From NCBI GenBank assembly GCA_049314515.1, contig JBMOEY010000001.1, positions 1 through 64,000 on the forward strand: 64,000 bases of DNA, written 5' to 3'. Within the stretch, counting starts at the first letter, position 1. Every line of letters starts with the position of its first letter. Under the pieces are notes generated by a model, which saw only the letters and a list, made by a program, of their open reading frames with translations, was not told the DNA's origin and did not search any database. Shown here piece by piece: positions 1 to 9,057 of the stretch. Position numbers and translations under genes: made by a program. The DNA is from RFQD01 sp049314515. GTDB taxonomy: Bacteria; Actinomycetota; Actinomycetes; Actinomycetales; Microbacteriaceae.

Positions 1-1868
1 TCCGGGTCTATCGATCGCCTCGTGGCAGGAAGGTCAATCGATCGGCGACCGCTCAAATAGTCCGCGGTCAGGGACTCCGTATTCGACAGAAGCTGTTTCA
101 CTGTTCCAGAGTGAACGACACGTCCACCGTGAACACCGGCCCCAGGTCCGATGTCGACAATCCAGTCGGCAGTGTGGATTGTGTCTTCATCGTGCTCGAC
201 AACGATGAGCGTGTTTCCGAGGTCTCTCAGCTTGATCAACGTGTCGATGAGTCGCCGATTGTCTCTCTGGTGGAGACCGATACTTGGCTCATCGAGAACG
301 TAGAGCACCCCGGTTAGTCCGGAGCCGATCTGAGTAGCCAGACGGATGCGCTGGGCCTCTCCACCGGAGAGTGAGCCCGCGGCCCGGGATAGGTCGAGGT
401 AGGTCAGCCCGACCTCGATGAGAAAGTTCAATCGTGCGCGAATTTCACGCAAAACTTGAGATGCGATGAGGGATTCTCGCTCAGTCAGAGTGAGATTGTC
501 CATAAAGTCACGTGCGTGAACGAGGGAAAGACTCGTGATGTCAGAAATGCTCTTACCGCTGACCTTCACCGCCAACACCTCAGGCTTGAGCCGTGCACCC
601 TCACATTCGGAGCAAGGCACCTCGCGGAGGAACTCAGCCCAACGGGCCCGTTGCACGTCGGTCTCGGCTTGCAGATACTGACGTTCGATGTAGGGAACAA
701 CTCCCTCAAAACCGGACGAATAGGCGATCTCTCGTCCGTAACGGTTTTTCCATTTAACGCGAACGTTGAAGTTGTTGCCGTGCAGGATTGCTTCGCGAAC
801 GTCCTCGTCAAGTTCATTCCACGGCGTTGATAATGAAAACTCAAGATCCGAAGCGAGACCGCGCAAAAGCTTTTCGTAATACTGAAACAGACCCTTACCT
901 TGCGTAGCCCACGGCACGATTACACCGTCATCAATGCTGAGTTCGGGATCCCCGAGTAGTAGGTCGTTGTCCACCGACATTCTTGTGCCCAGACCCGAGC
1001 ACGAGGCGCAGGCTCCGAAAGGAGCGTTGAAGGAGAAGGTACGAGGCTCGATCTCGCTGATGGCGAGAGCATGTTGGTTCGGGCAGGAAAGTTTTTCACT
1101 GAAGGTCTCGAACGCGCCGTCATCCTCGCGATCTACGTAATGCACCGTGATGATCCCGTTGGCCAGTTTGAGTCCAGTTTCCAAAGAGTCGGTAAGTCGT
1201 CCCAAGACTTCAGGTCCGGCCACCAGGCGGTCGACAATGACGGAAATATCGTGTTTGAAGCTCTTCCTGAGAGGTTGCGCATCGCTCAGCGATATTGTCT
1301 CTCCGTCGACGAGTGCGCGCGCGAAACCGGCAGCGGTAAGCTCGGCGAACAAATCGGCGAACTCGCCCTTCTTTTGCGAGACTATTGGAGCTACGACTTG
1401 ATATCGAGTCCCCGCCTCAAGGCTCATGAGTCGATCGGCTATTTGCTGGACAGTTTGAGCGGCAATGACCTCGCCGCACTCCGGGCAGTGCGGAATGCCG
1501 ATACGTGCCCACAGGAGTCGCATGTAGTCGTAGATCTCGGTGATCGTGCCGACCGTGGACCGGGGATTACGGTTTGTCGATTTTTGGTCAATCGAGACAG
1601 CAGGGCTGAGTCCTTCAATGAAGTCAACGTCGGGTCGGTCAACTTGACCCAAAAACTGGCGTGCATATGCCGAAAGCGACTCGACGTAGCGTCGTTGTCC
1701 TTCTGCAAATATTGTGTCAAAGGCGAGCGACGACTTGCCTGACCCGGAAAGTCCGGTAAAAACGACGAGCGAATTGCGAGGCATCTCGACATCGATGTTT
1801 TGCAAATTGTGCACGCGTGCACCTCGCACAGAGAGCGTGTCAAGGTCTCGATTTGGCAGCGCACTCAC
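1..1868 (-). CDS. uvrA: UvrABC excinuclease subunit A (3' part lies outside the window)
   Basis: UvrA is the ATP-dependent DNA-damage recognition subunit of nucleotide excision repair and loads UvrB on lesions. About 622 residues are present; the family is usually near 950, so the C-terminal third is beyond base 1. The first P-loop GLSGSGKSS is at residues 39-47, followed by the typical FAEGQRRYVESLSAYARQFL segment. Zinc-type CxxC pairs occur near residues 120 and 265, and the ABC signature LSGGEAQRIRLA lies near residue 490. I chose GTG at 1868 because it gives a normal UvrA N-terminus and has a TAGACT box exactly 6 bases upstream, which suggests a leaderless message. It lies 21 bases after uvrB. 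The family call is certain; the start is probable. Confidence 0.96.
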   Translation of the reverse strand, partial: MSALPNRDLDTLSVRGARVHNLQNIDVEMPRNSLVVFTGLSGSGKSSLAFDTIFAEGQRRYVESLSAYARQFLGQVDRPDVDFIEGLSPAVSIDQKSTNRNPRSTVGTITEIYDYMRLLWARIGIPHCPECGEVIAAQTVQQIADRLMSLEAGTRYQVVAPIVSQKKGEFADLFAELTAAGFARALVDGETISLSDAQPLRKSFKHDISVIVDRLVAGPEVLGRLTDSLETGLKLANGIITVHYVDREDDGAFETFSEKLSCPNQHALAISEIEPRTFSFNAPFGACASCSGLGTRMSVDNDLLLGDPELSIDDGVIVPWATQGKGLFQYYEKLLRGLASDLEFSLSTPWNELDEDVREAILHGNNFNVRVKWKNRYGREIAYSSGFEGVVPYIERQYLQAETDVQRARWAEFLREVPCSECEGARLKPEVLAVKVSGKSISDITSLSLVHARDFMDNLTLTERESLIASQVLREIRARLNFLIEVGLTYLDLSRAAGSLSGGEAQRIRLATQIGSGLTGVLYVLDEPSIGLHQRDNRRLIDTLIKLRDLGNTLIVVEHDEDTIHTADWIVDIGPGAGVHGGRVVHSGTVKQLLSNTESLTADYLSGRRSIDLPATRRSIDP

Positions 1869-1874
1869 GACTCG

Positions 1875-1880
1875 AGTCTA
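1875..1880 (-). promoter_or_regulatory. Candidate -10 box of leaderless uvrA
   Basis: The minus strand reads TAGACT, six bases, then GTG. The TANNNT box 6-7 bases before a start codon is the usual layout of leaderless actinobacterial genes. No Shine-Dalgarno sequence precedes the GTG and I see no clear -35 element. This would let uvrA be transcribed separately from uvrB. Confidence 0.5.
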
Positions 1881-1889
1881 CGTTGCGGG

Positions 1890-3974
1890 TTAGTCGTGTC
1901 CCGCACGCGAAATGTTTCGCAGCTCCCTCTTTATCTCGGAAAGCTCATCACGAATGCGCGCGGCAAGTTCGAACTTTAGCTCAGTGGCGGCTTCCAACAT
2001 TTGTTGATTGAGACTGCTCACGAGTTCCTCAAGGGCCTCGATGCCACCTTCAGCAATTGGTGAGGAACCCCCTGACACAACTCCCAATTTTCGACTCTTG
2101 TCACGCGTGTGTCGGGACCGCTCCGAGTTGCCGAGCAATTCCGCTGTGTCGGCCTGCTCACGAGCCAACATTTCGGTGATATCCGAAATCTTCTTTCTCA
2201 AGGGCTGTGGATCAATCCCTCGCTCCTGGTTGTACGCAATCTGCCTGTCGCGGCGTCTCGTGGTTTCGTCAATGGCGCGAGTCATTGAGTCGGTCATCAC
2301 GTCTGCATACATGTGAACCTCACCTGAGACGTTTCGTGCGGCCCGACCAATCGTTTGAATGAGCGACGTTGTCGACCTGAGGAAGCCTTCCTTGTCAGCA
2401 TCCAGAATTGACACGAGAGAGACTTCCGGAAGGTCGAGTCCCTCTCGCAGCAAGTTGATTCCAACTAAAACGTCGAAGACGCCTTGCCGAAGCTCGGTGA
2501 GGAGTTCGACTCGCCGAAGGGTGTCGACATCGGAATGCAGGTACCTCACCCGTACCCCCGCCTCGGTGAGGAAATCTGTGAGTTCCTCGGCCATCTTCTT
2601 CGTGAGCGTCGTCACCAAGACACGTTCGTCGCGGGCCGTTCTAATACGGATTTGTTCGAGCAGATCATCGATCTGGCCTTTAGATGGCTTGACGACAACC
2701 TGAGGATCGACGAGCCCAGTCGGACGAATGATTTGTTCGACGACTCCGTCAGCAATACCCATTTCGTATTTGCCCGGTGTTGCCGAGAGGTACACGGTTT
2801 GACCCACTCTGTTCTTGAACTCGTCAAACCTGAGTGGTCGGTTATCGAGAGCGCTGGGTAATCGAAATCCGTGTTCCACGAGAGTGCGCTTTCTCGACGC
2901 ATCACCTTCGTGCATGCCACCAATTTGGGGAACGGTCACGTGAGATTCGTCGATCACGCAGAGAAAGTCGTCCGGAAAATAATCCAGCAGGCACTTGGGA
3001 GCCTCGCCCGGTTTGCGCTGATCGATGTGGCGTGAATAGTTCTCAATTCCAGAACAAAATCCAATTTGCTGCATCATTTCCAAGTCGAACGTTGTGCGCA
3101 TTCTTAGCCGTTGCGCCTCCAACAATTTCCCTTGCGCCTCGAGTTCGGCCAGACGCTCCGCGAGTTCACTCTTTATGGTCACCATTGCTCGCTGCATCAC
3201 GCTCGCGCTCGCAACGTAGTGTGAAGCCGGAAACACTGACACAAAATCCAGCTTCTCGACTACGTTGCCCGTGAGGGGATGCAGTGTGTACAGGGCCTCG
3301 ATTTCATCGCCAAACATTTCGATTCGCACGGCGAGTTCCTCATACATGGGGATGATTTCTATCGTGTCCCCGCGCACACGAAAGTTCCCGCGAGAGAAGT
3401 CAATGTCGTTTCGTGAGTACTGCATGTCAACGAAACGTCGTGCAATGACGTCACGCGAAATCCGATCTCCGACCGAGAGGTTGAGCATTGCCTCGAGATA
3501 CTCGGCAGGCTCACCGAGTCCGTAGATACACGAGACGGTGGAAATCACAACGACATCTCGGCGGGTCAACAACGAATTCGTTGTGCTGTGTCGCAGCCTC
3601 TCAACCTCGGCATTCGTCGAGGAATCCTTCTCGATGAAAGTGTCTGTTTGAGGAACGTAAGCCTCTGGTTGGTAGTAGTCGTAGTACGACACAAAGTACT
3701 CGACGGCGTTGTCGGGCATGAGTTCGCGAAATTCGGTTGCCAACTGAGCTGCAAGTGTTTTGTTATGTGCCAAAATCAGCGTCGGACGCTGGACGGCTTC
3801 TATGAGCCAGGCAGTGGTCGCCGATTTTCCGGTGCCAGTCGCTCCCAACAGCACGACGTCCGTTTCGCCGGCCGCAATTCGGGCAGCTAACTCTCCGATT
3901 GCCGCAGGTTGATCGCCGCTAGGTTGATAGTCGCTCACCACGCGAAAGGGATTGCGACTCCGAGTGGGCTCCAT
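1890..3974 (-). CDS. uvrB: UvrABC excinuclease subunit B
   Basis: UvrB is the damage-verifying helicase-like subunit that receives DNA from UvrA and recruits UvrC. The 694-residue protein has full family length. Seen in order: Walker A GATGTGKS at residues 44-51, the beta-hairpin region YYDYYQPEAYVP near residue 97, a DESH Walker B region near 335, C-terminal helicase motifs ending in QTIGRAARN near 540, and a C-terminal UVR helix pair near residues 650-685 that binds UvrC. The ATG at 3974 has no Shine-Dalgarno sequence but has TAGACT six bases upstream, overlapping the coaE stop codon. It lies between coaE and uvrA. Confidence 0.98.
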   Translation of the reverse strand: MEPTRSRNPFRVVSDYQPSGDQPAAIGELAARIAAGETDVVLLGATGTGKSATTAWLIEAVQRPTLILAHNKTLAAQLATEFRELMPDNAVEYFVSYYDYYQPEAYVPQTDTFIEKDSSTNAEVERLRHSTTNSLLTRRDVVVISTVSCIYGLGEPAEYLEAMLNLSVGDRISRDVIARRFVDMQYSRNDIDFSRGNFRVRGDTIEIIPMYEELAVRIEMFGDEIEALYTLHPLTGNVVEKLDFVSVFPASHYVASASVMQRAMVTIKSELAERLAELEAQGKLLEAQRLRMRTTFDLEMMQQIGFCSGIENYSRHIDQRKPGEAPKCLLDYFPDDFLCVIDESHVTVPQIGGMHEGDASRKRTLVEHGFRLPSALDNRPLRFDEFKNRVGQTVYLSATPGKYEMGIADGVVEQIIRPTGLVDPQVVVKPSKGQIDDLLEQIRIRTARDERVLVTTLTKKMAEELTDFLTEAGVRVRYLHSDVDTLRRVELLTELRQGVFDVLVGINLLREGLDLPEVSLVSILDADKEGFLRSTTSLIQTIGRAARNVSGEVHMYADVMTDSMTRAIDETTRRRDRQIAYNQERGIDPQPLRKKISDITEMLAREQADTAELLGNSERSRHTRDKSRKLGVVSGGSSPIAEGGIEALEELVSSLNQQMLEAATELKFELAARIRDELSEIKRELRNISRAGHD

Positions 3975-3980
3975 GGCTTC

Positions 3981-3986
3981 AGTCTA
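3981..3986 (-). promoter_or_regulatory. Candidate -10 box of leaderless uvrB
   Basis: The minus strand reads TAGACT-GAAGCC-ATG. The first three bases of the box are the coaE stop codon TAG, so stop codon and promoter element overlap. Spacing (6) and hexamer are identical to the uvrA case. No LexA-type SOS box with the expected spacing is visible nearby. Confidence 0.5.
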
Positions 3987-4589
3987 GGCAGGACCTAGCA
4001 GCGTGAGTTTGTGCCACAGCGCGTCAACTTGTTCGCGAGTGTGGTCGAGAGTCCCGTTGGTATCAATGACGTATGTCGCGGCGGCGAGGCGTTCAGACTC
4101 ATCAGCCTGTGCGTGGATGCGCGACGCGGCTTCTTCGGGGGTCATCCCCCGCCCGTCAACAAGTCGCTGCATGCGAAGCTCAGGGGATGCCGACACTGCA
4201 ATGACGGCATCAAACGAAACGTCTGACTCTGACTCAACAAGTAAGGGAATTGCGTAGACGAGAATTCCTCCTGGGTTGGCGCGCCGGGCTTGCTCGATCA
4301 GTTTCGCGGTCTGCTCGCGCACTCGAGGGTGAACGATGGCGTTCAGTTGGGCCCGGGCTTCCTCATTTGTGAATACAATCCGCGCAAGAGCCGATCGGTC
4401 AAGTGCGCCGTCTCGAATGAGGTGCGGACCGAATGTTGCTGCAATCTCGGACAATGCTGGACTTCCAGGCGCGACGACGGTCCGGGACACGTCATCTGCA
4501 TCGATGCACAGAGCGCCCTTGTCTGCCAGCATCTTCGAAACAGTAGATTTTCCGGCACCGATACCCCCGGTGAGCGCGACGACAATCAC
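3984..4589 (-). CDS. coaE: Dephospho-CoA kinase
   Basis: CoaE phosphorylates the 3'-hydroxyl of dephospho-CoA, the last step of coenzyme A synthesis. The P-loop GGIGAGKST is close to the N-terminus, followed by DADD and the LID-like DGRGMTPEEAASRI region, all typical. The start is uncertain: GTG at 4589 gives 201 residues with the P-loop placed as in other CoaE proteins; ATG at 4613 would add 8 residues, but its GGAG abuts the ATG. The more upstream frame opening at 4679 runs through an inverted repeat and is unlikely to be translated. It lies between rpsA and uvrB. Confidence 0.95.
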   Translation of the reverse strand: MIVVALTGGIGAGKSTVSKMLADKGALCIDADDVSRTVVAPGSPALSEIAATFGPHLIRDGALDRSALARIVFTNEEARAQLNAIVHPRVREQTAKLIEQARRANPGGILVYAIPLLVESESDVSFDAVIAVSASPELRMQRLVDGRGMTPEEAASRIHAQADESERLAAATYVIDTNGTLDHTREQVDALWHKLTLLGPA

Positions 4590-4664
4590 GAATTCGACCC
4601 AGGGCTTGTGCATCTCCAATGATGAAGTTGCGGTGCACTCATCAAGTCTGGAGTGAACGCGACG

Positions 4665-4700
4665 ACGGCCCGGGACCATCCGGAGAGGATCCTGGGCCGT
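4665..4700 (-). terminator. Inverted repeat between rpsA and coaE, possible terminator
   Basis: Arms ACGGCCCGGGA (4665-4675) and TCCTGGGCCGT (4690-4700) pair over 11 positions with one G-T type mismatch, around a 14-base loop. It lies about 25 bases after the rpsA stop codon. There is no T tract after the stem, so it is either a weak terminator or an mRNA 3'-end protecting hairpin. Confidence 0.5.
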
Positions 4701-4725
4701 GTCATCGAGAAGCCGCTTTTATGTT

Positions 4726-6189
4726 CTAGTCGTTGGCAAGTTTGTCACGCAACGCGGCGAGTGATTCATCGTCGGCAAGTGTGCCGGCGGATTCCTCTGG
4801 CGTTGAGAACGAGGTGTCGAGAGACTCTGAGTCGGAGGGCGACTTTTCGACGACCTTCGCCTCGGCCTCACGCATTGCAGCCACCTGCTTCTTGTGCTGC
4901 TCCCAGCGAGCCTGTGCTGCCGCGTACTCCAATTCCCATTTTTCGCGCTCGGTGTCAAAGCCGTCGCGCCATTCATTCGTCTCCGGATCGAAGCCCTCAG
5001 GGTACTTATAGTTGCCCTTGTCGTCGTACTCGGTCACCATGCCGTACAGCGCGGGGTCAAACTCTGTCCCCTCGGTGTCAACTCCTTCGTTTGCCTGCTT
5101 GAGGCTCAACGAAATACGACGCCGCTCAAGATCAATGTCGATGACCTTCACGAAAACGTCATCTCCAACGGAAACCACCTGCTCCGCAAGTTCGATGTGC
5201 TTGCCGGAGAGCTCCGAAATGTGAACGAGGCCTTCGATTCCATCGGCAACGCGAACAAAAGCTCCGAAGGGGACGAGCTTGGTCACCTTTCCGGGGGCAA
5301 CTTGGCCGATTGCGTGCGTACGAGCGAAGACCTGCCAAGGGTCTTCCTGGGTTGCCTTCAGCGAAAGCGACACCCGCTCCCGATCCATGTCTACCTCGAG
5401 GACCTCGACGGTGACTTCTTGGCCCACCTCAACAACCTCGCTGGCATGCTCAATGTGCTTCCAGCTGAGCTCCGACACGTGCACGAGACCGTCGACGCCG
5501 CCCAGGTCGACAAACGCTCCAAAGTTCACGATGGACGAGACAACACCCTTTCGGATCTGTCCCTTTTGGAGGTTGACCAGGAACGTGCTCCGACTCTCGG
5601 ACTGTGTCTGCTCAAGAAGGGCGCGGCGGGACAAGACCACGTTGTTGCGATTCTTGTCGAGTTCCAAAATCTTGGCTTCGATTTCCTGGCCGAGGTACGG
5701 AGTCAAGTCGCGAACGCGTCGTAACTCGATGAGGGAGGCTGGCAAAAAGCCTCGCAATCCGATGTCGACGATGAGACCACCCTTGACAACCTCGATGACA
5801 GAACCCGTGACAATTTCGTCGTTGTCACGGATTCGCTCGACGTCACCCCAAGCCCGCTCGTACTGAGCACGCTTCTTTGACAGAATCAAGCGACCTTCTT
5901 TGTCCTCTTTTTGCAGGACGAGAGCTTCAACCGAGTCACCCACGGAAACGACCTCATTAGGGTCGACATCGTGCTTGATGCTCAGTTCTCTAGACGGGAT
6001 AACACCTTCGGTTTTGTACCCAACGTCGAGCAAGACCTCGTCGCGGTCAATCTTGACAACCGTGCCAGAGATCAGATCTCCGTCGTTGAAGAATTTCAGG
6101 GTTTTTTCGACGGCGGCGAGGAAATCCTCAGCAGATCCGATGTCATTGATGGCAACCTGTTTGGTTGTTTTGCTCGTTGCTGTTGTCAT
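4726..6189 (-). CDS. rpsA: 30S ribosomal protein S1
   Basis: S1 binds mRNA on the 30S subunit and promotes initiation on structured messages. The 487-residue protein has four S1 (OB-fold) repeats at roughly residues 36-105, 123-190, 207-277 and 293-363, the last two showing the GLVHxSELSxKHIE motif. A long acidic, charged tail follows, as in actinobacterial S1, which has fewer S1 repeats than E. coli S1. The ATG at 6189 (MTTATSK) has GGAG upstream; an in-frame 37-residue extension is possible but lacks conserved character. It lies downstream of polA with a 131-base spacer. Confidence 0.97.
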   Translation of the reverse strand: MTTATSKTTKQVAINDIGSAEDFLAAVEKTLKFFNDGDLISGTVVKIDRDEVLLDVGYKTEGVIPSRELSIKHDVDPNEVVSVGDSVEALVLQKEDKEGRLILSKKRAQYERAWGDVERIRDNDEIVTGSVIEVVKGGLIVDIGLRGFLPASLIELRRVRDLTPYLGQEIEAKILELDKNRNNVVLSRRALLEQTQSESRSTFLVNLQKGQIRKGVVSSIVNFGAFVDLGGVDGLVHVSELSWKHIEHASEVVEVGQEVTVEVLEVDMDRERVSLSLKATQEDPWQVFARTHAIGQVAPGKVTKLVPFGAFVRVADGIEGLVHISELSGKHIELAEQVVSVGDDVFVKVIDIDLERRRISLSLKQANEGVDTEGTEFDPALYGMVTEYDDKGNYKYPEGFDPETNEWRDGFDTEREKWELEYAAAQARWEQHKKQVAAMREAEAKVVEKSPSDSESLDTSFSTPEESAGTLADDESLAALRDKLAND

Positions 6190-6320
6190 GAAGGGTGCTC
6201 CAGATGGGGCCTGTCTCGGGCTCGACGTCCAATTCGCCGCGACTGTGTTGCAGTAGCACGAATCGGAATGCGGGCATTCGGATAAGAAGCGCAAAAACAC
6301 GCGTCTTCTAGGCTATCTCA
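6190..6320 (-). promoter_or_regulatory. polA-rpsA spacer: candidate rpsA promoter and long leader
   Basis: On the minus strand a TAGCCT box (6310-6315) lies 5 bases after the polA stop codon and would give a leader of roughly 115 bases. The leader holds a small perfect hairpin, arms GAATG (6266-6270) and CATTC (6275-6279) with a four-base loop. S1 represses its own translation in E. coli; whether this leader does so here is unknown. No convincing -35 box is seen. Confidence 0.35.
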
Positions 6321-9029
6321 TCAGTGAGCGGCTTCATTCCACTCGTTGCCGCGACCAACTTGAACCTCAAGCGGGACGCGCAATTGAGCTGCGTTCGACA
6401 TTCGATTCCGAACAATCTGTTCGACGGAGTCCCACTCCCCATGCGCAATCTCTACGATCAGTTCGTCGTGCACTTGCATGAGTAGGCGAGATTTCATCTC
6501 CAACGAAGTTAAATCAGATTCAATACCGTTCATCGCGATTTTCATGATGTCGGCGGCAGTGCCCTGCATTGGTGCGTTAAGCGCAGCGCGCTCCGCGTTT
6601 TCCCGAAGGACACGATTCGAACTCTGCAAATCGGGGAACGGACGTCTTCTGCCGAAGAGTGTTTCGGTGTATCCATCTGTCTTCGCTGCTTCGACGACGC
6701 CTCGAAGATAGTCGCGTACGCCGCCGAAGCGAGCGAAATAATCCTGCATGAGTGTCTTGGCTTCGGTGTTCGGGATCTTCAGCTGGCGAGCAAGACCGAA
6801 GGCACTGAGACCGTAGGCAAGGCCGTAGCTCATGGCCTTAACCTTGCTCCTCATTTCAGAGGTGACTTCAGCGGGGGCCACTCCGAAAACCCGAGCGCCA
6901 ACAAAACGATGCAAATCTTCGCCAGAAATAAAGGCTTCGATGAGGCCTTCATCTTCGGAGAAATGTGCCATTACCCGCATCTCGATTTGCGAATAATCCG
7001 ATGTCAGCAAGCACTCGAAGCCTTCACCGACTTGAAAAGCCTCGCGAATGCGACGACCATCTGCGGTCCGGACTGGGATGTTTTGCAAATTTGGATTCGC
7101 CGAAGACAACCTGCCCGTGGATGTACCTGTCTGCACATACGTCGTGTGGATGCGCCCGTCCGACGCGATGGACGCTGAAAGAACATCCACTATCTGGCGA
7201 AGCTTTGTTGTGTCCCGAAAATCCAACAACGCATCGAGGAATGGATGCGGATGTGAAATCTGCAAGTCGGTGAGCGCTGCAGCGTCGGTGGTGTAGCCCG
7301 TCTTCGTTTGACGAGTCTTTGGCATATTCAGTTGCTCGAAGAGCACGTCTTGGAGCTGTTTCGGACTGGCGAGGTTTACTTCACGACCAATCTCACTAAA
7401 TGCACGAGATTGTGCAGCCGAGGCTCGCTCCCCCAATTCATGCGACAACTTAGTGAGTTTTTCTGAATTGACGGCAACACCGCGAACCTCCATGGCGGCC
7501 AGCGAAAGTAGTGTCGGCATTTCAATATCGAGCAACAGTGCGAGATCTGTGGCAGACAATTTCTCTGTCAGTGTGTGCGCTAACTGTCCGGCCCACCACG
7601 CAAATTCTCCGGCAGAAAGCCCACCGTCATTGATGAGTGCGTTAGCGTCGCCCTCGGCGAGCGAAACGCCATAGGTAGATGCGACGAGACTGATGAGAGT
7701 GCGTGTGGCGACATCTGGTCGAACAAGCCAATCTGCAATTTCGGCGTCGCACGAGATGTTCGTAACGGTCAGATTCAGCATTGCCAGTGCTTTGACCTGA
7801 GGTTTTGCTCCGCAAAACACGACGGGTGTTGGCCCATCGAGTAGCTCGCGCAGGGATTCGATATCCGCGCCTGGGTTCCACGGCACGGTCACACACGAGT
7901 CGGACGTGGCTAGGCCAACTGCAGTCACCATCGATCCCAGTAACTCCACATGCACCGCGATGCCTCGAGGTGAGCTTTCACTTGCGCGATGAATCCATGC
8001 AGACAACTCTTCGTCGAGCAAGGTTTGTGGCGAAGGACACTGGGGAGCTGGAATCAGGGGTGATGCCACAATGGAAGATTCGCGCACGACTGAAGATTTC
8101 TCCACACCGGTTGACTTTGCGTTGTCAGCGTCACCTGCCTCGCCAGCAAGCTTGAGAACTCGTTCTTGGAGCGTGCGGAATTGCAATCGAGTGAAGACCT
8201 CGCGAACTGCCTCCCGGTTGAAATCGACTCGTGCAAGACCTGCGGGAGTAACCGGCAACGCTACATCGGTCACTAGTCGATTGAGGCGGCGGTTGCGGAT
8301 CGCATTGTCCTTGTGCTCGCGAAGTGACTCCCCCACCTTGCCAGTGATTTCGTCGGCGTGCTCCAAGATTGCGTCAAGTGAACCGAACTGATTAATCCAT
8401 TTGACCGCAGTCTTCTCTCCCACCTTAGGTATGCCGGGCAGGTTGTCACTTGTTTCCCCGACGAGAGCCGCGATTTCTGGGTATTGTTCCGGATTGATTC
8501 CGTAGCGTTCCCGAACCTTATCCGGGTCATATCTGGTCAGCGCAGAGACGCCCTGGGTGGATGGATAGAGCAACGTGACGTTCTCGTTGACGAGCTGAAT
8601 AGTGTCGCGGTCGCCCGAAACCACCAGAACACGAAAACCGTCACACTCGCCCTGGTGTGCAAGAGTGGCCAGAATGTCGTCGGCTTCAAAATCTTCCTTG
8701 ACGAGGGTAACGATGTTCATGGCGTGAAGTGCGTCCTGAAGCAACGGAATTTGACCGATGAACTCGGGCGGCGTCTCGCCCCGTGTCCCCTTGTACTCGG
8801 GATACTCGCGAGTGCGGAAAGAATATCGAGAAATGTCGAACGCAACTCCGATGTGAGTTGGCTGCTCTTTGGCGAGCAAGTTGAGAAACATGGAAATGAA
8901 ACCGTGGATGGCATTTGTGTGTTGGCCATCGTCCGTCCGAAAACTCTCGACGGGCAACGCATAGAAGGCACGGAAGGCAAGCGAATGGCCGTCGATGAGC
9001 AGGAGGGTAGGCTTTTTTTCGTCGGTCAC
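6321..9029 (-). CDS. polA: DNA polymerase I
   Basis: PolA fills gaps in excision repair and removes Okazaki primers. It has 902 residues. The 5' nuclease/flap domain covers about residues 1-300 (LLIDGHSLAFRAFYAL; GETSDNLPGIPKVGEKTA helix-hairpin-helix). The middle 3'-5' exonuclease-like domain lacks clear catalytic acidic motifs, as usual in actinobacteria. The polymerase domain shows motif A DYSQIEMRVMAHFS, motif B KAMSYGLAYG and motif C QVHDELIVE. The GTG at 9029 has no Shine-Dalgarno sequence, but TAGGCT lies 6 bases upstream. A run of seven A occurs within codons 4-6 of the coding strand. It is divergent from the thioesterase gene, 28 bases away. Confidence 0.98.
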   Translation of the reverse strand: MTDEKKPTLLLIDGHSLAFRAFYALPVESFRTDDGQHTNAIHGFISMFLNLLAKEQPTHIGVAFDISRYSFRTREYPEYKGTRGETPPEFIGQIPLLQDALHAMNIVTLVKEDFEADDILATLAHQGECDGFRVLVVSGDRDTIQLVNENVTLLYPSTQGVSALTRYDPDKVRERYGINPEQYPEIAALVGETSDNLPGIPKVGEKTAVKWINQFGSLDAILEHADEITGKVGESLREHKDNAIRNRRLNRLVTDVALPVTPAGLARVDFNREAVREVFTRLQFRTLQERVLKLAGEAGDADNAKSTGVEKSSVVRESSIVASPLIPAPQCPSPQTLLDEELSAWIHRASESSPRGIAVHVELLGSMVTAVGLATSDSCVTVPWNPGADIESLRELLDGPTPVVFCGAKPQVKALAMLNLTVTNISCDAEIADWLVRPDVATRTLISLVASTYGVSLAEGDANALINDGGLSAGEFAWWAGQLAHTLTEKLSATDLALLLDIEMPTLLSLAAMEVRGVAVNSEKLTKLSHELGERASAAQSRAFSEIGREVNLASPKQLQDVLFEQLNMPKTRQTKTGYTTDAAALTDLQISHPHPFLDALLDFRDTTKLRQIVDVLSASIASDGRIHTTYVQTGTSTGRLSSANPNLQNIPVRTADGRRIREAFQVGEGFECLLTSDYSQIEMRVMAHFSEDEGLIEAFISGEDLHRFVGARVFGVAPAEVTSEMRSKVKAMSYGLAYGLSAFGLARQLKIPNTEAKTLMQDYFARFGGVRDYLRGVVEAAKTDGYTETLFGRRRPFPDLQSSNRVLRENAERAALNAPMQGTAADIMKIAMNGIESDLTSLEMKSRLLMQVHDELIVEIAHGEWDSVEQIVRNRMSNAAQLRVPLEVQVGRGNEWNEAAH

Positions 9030-9035
9030 GAGGTA

Positions 9036-9041
9036 AGCCTA
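9036..9041 (-). promoter_or_regulatory. Candidate -10 box of leaderless polA
   Basis: The minus strand reads TAGGCT-TACCTC-GTG. The box lies in the 28-base divergent spacer shared with the thioesterase gene. The surrounding 9031-9043 also resembles the core of a DtxR/IdeR iron box; that reading is discussed in the findings. Confidence 0.5.
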
Positions 9042-9057
9042 ACTAAAGGAGCGCGAC

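Noticed and set aside
1907..1920. Palindrome GCGAAATGTTTCGC upstream of uvrA, considered as a LexA SOS box
   Set aside because: The half-sites are two bases too close for the CGAACNNNNGTTCG pattern, and the sequence codes for the conserved C-terminus of UvrB.
3588..3890. Plus-strand frames opposite uvrB, and similar antisense frames throughout the window
   Set aside because: They mirror conserved genes, have no ribosome sites and no recognisable protein features; typical of high-GC antisense frames.
4590..4679. N-terminal extension of CoaE up to 4679
   Set aside because: It lies outside the conserved kinase domain, begins within an inverted repeat, and lacks a ribosome site.
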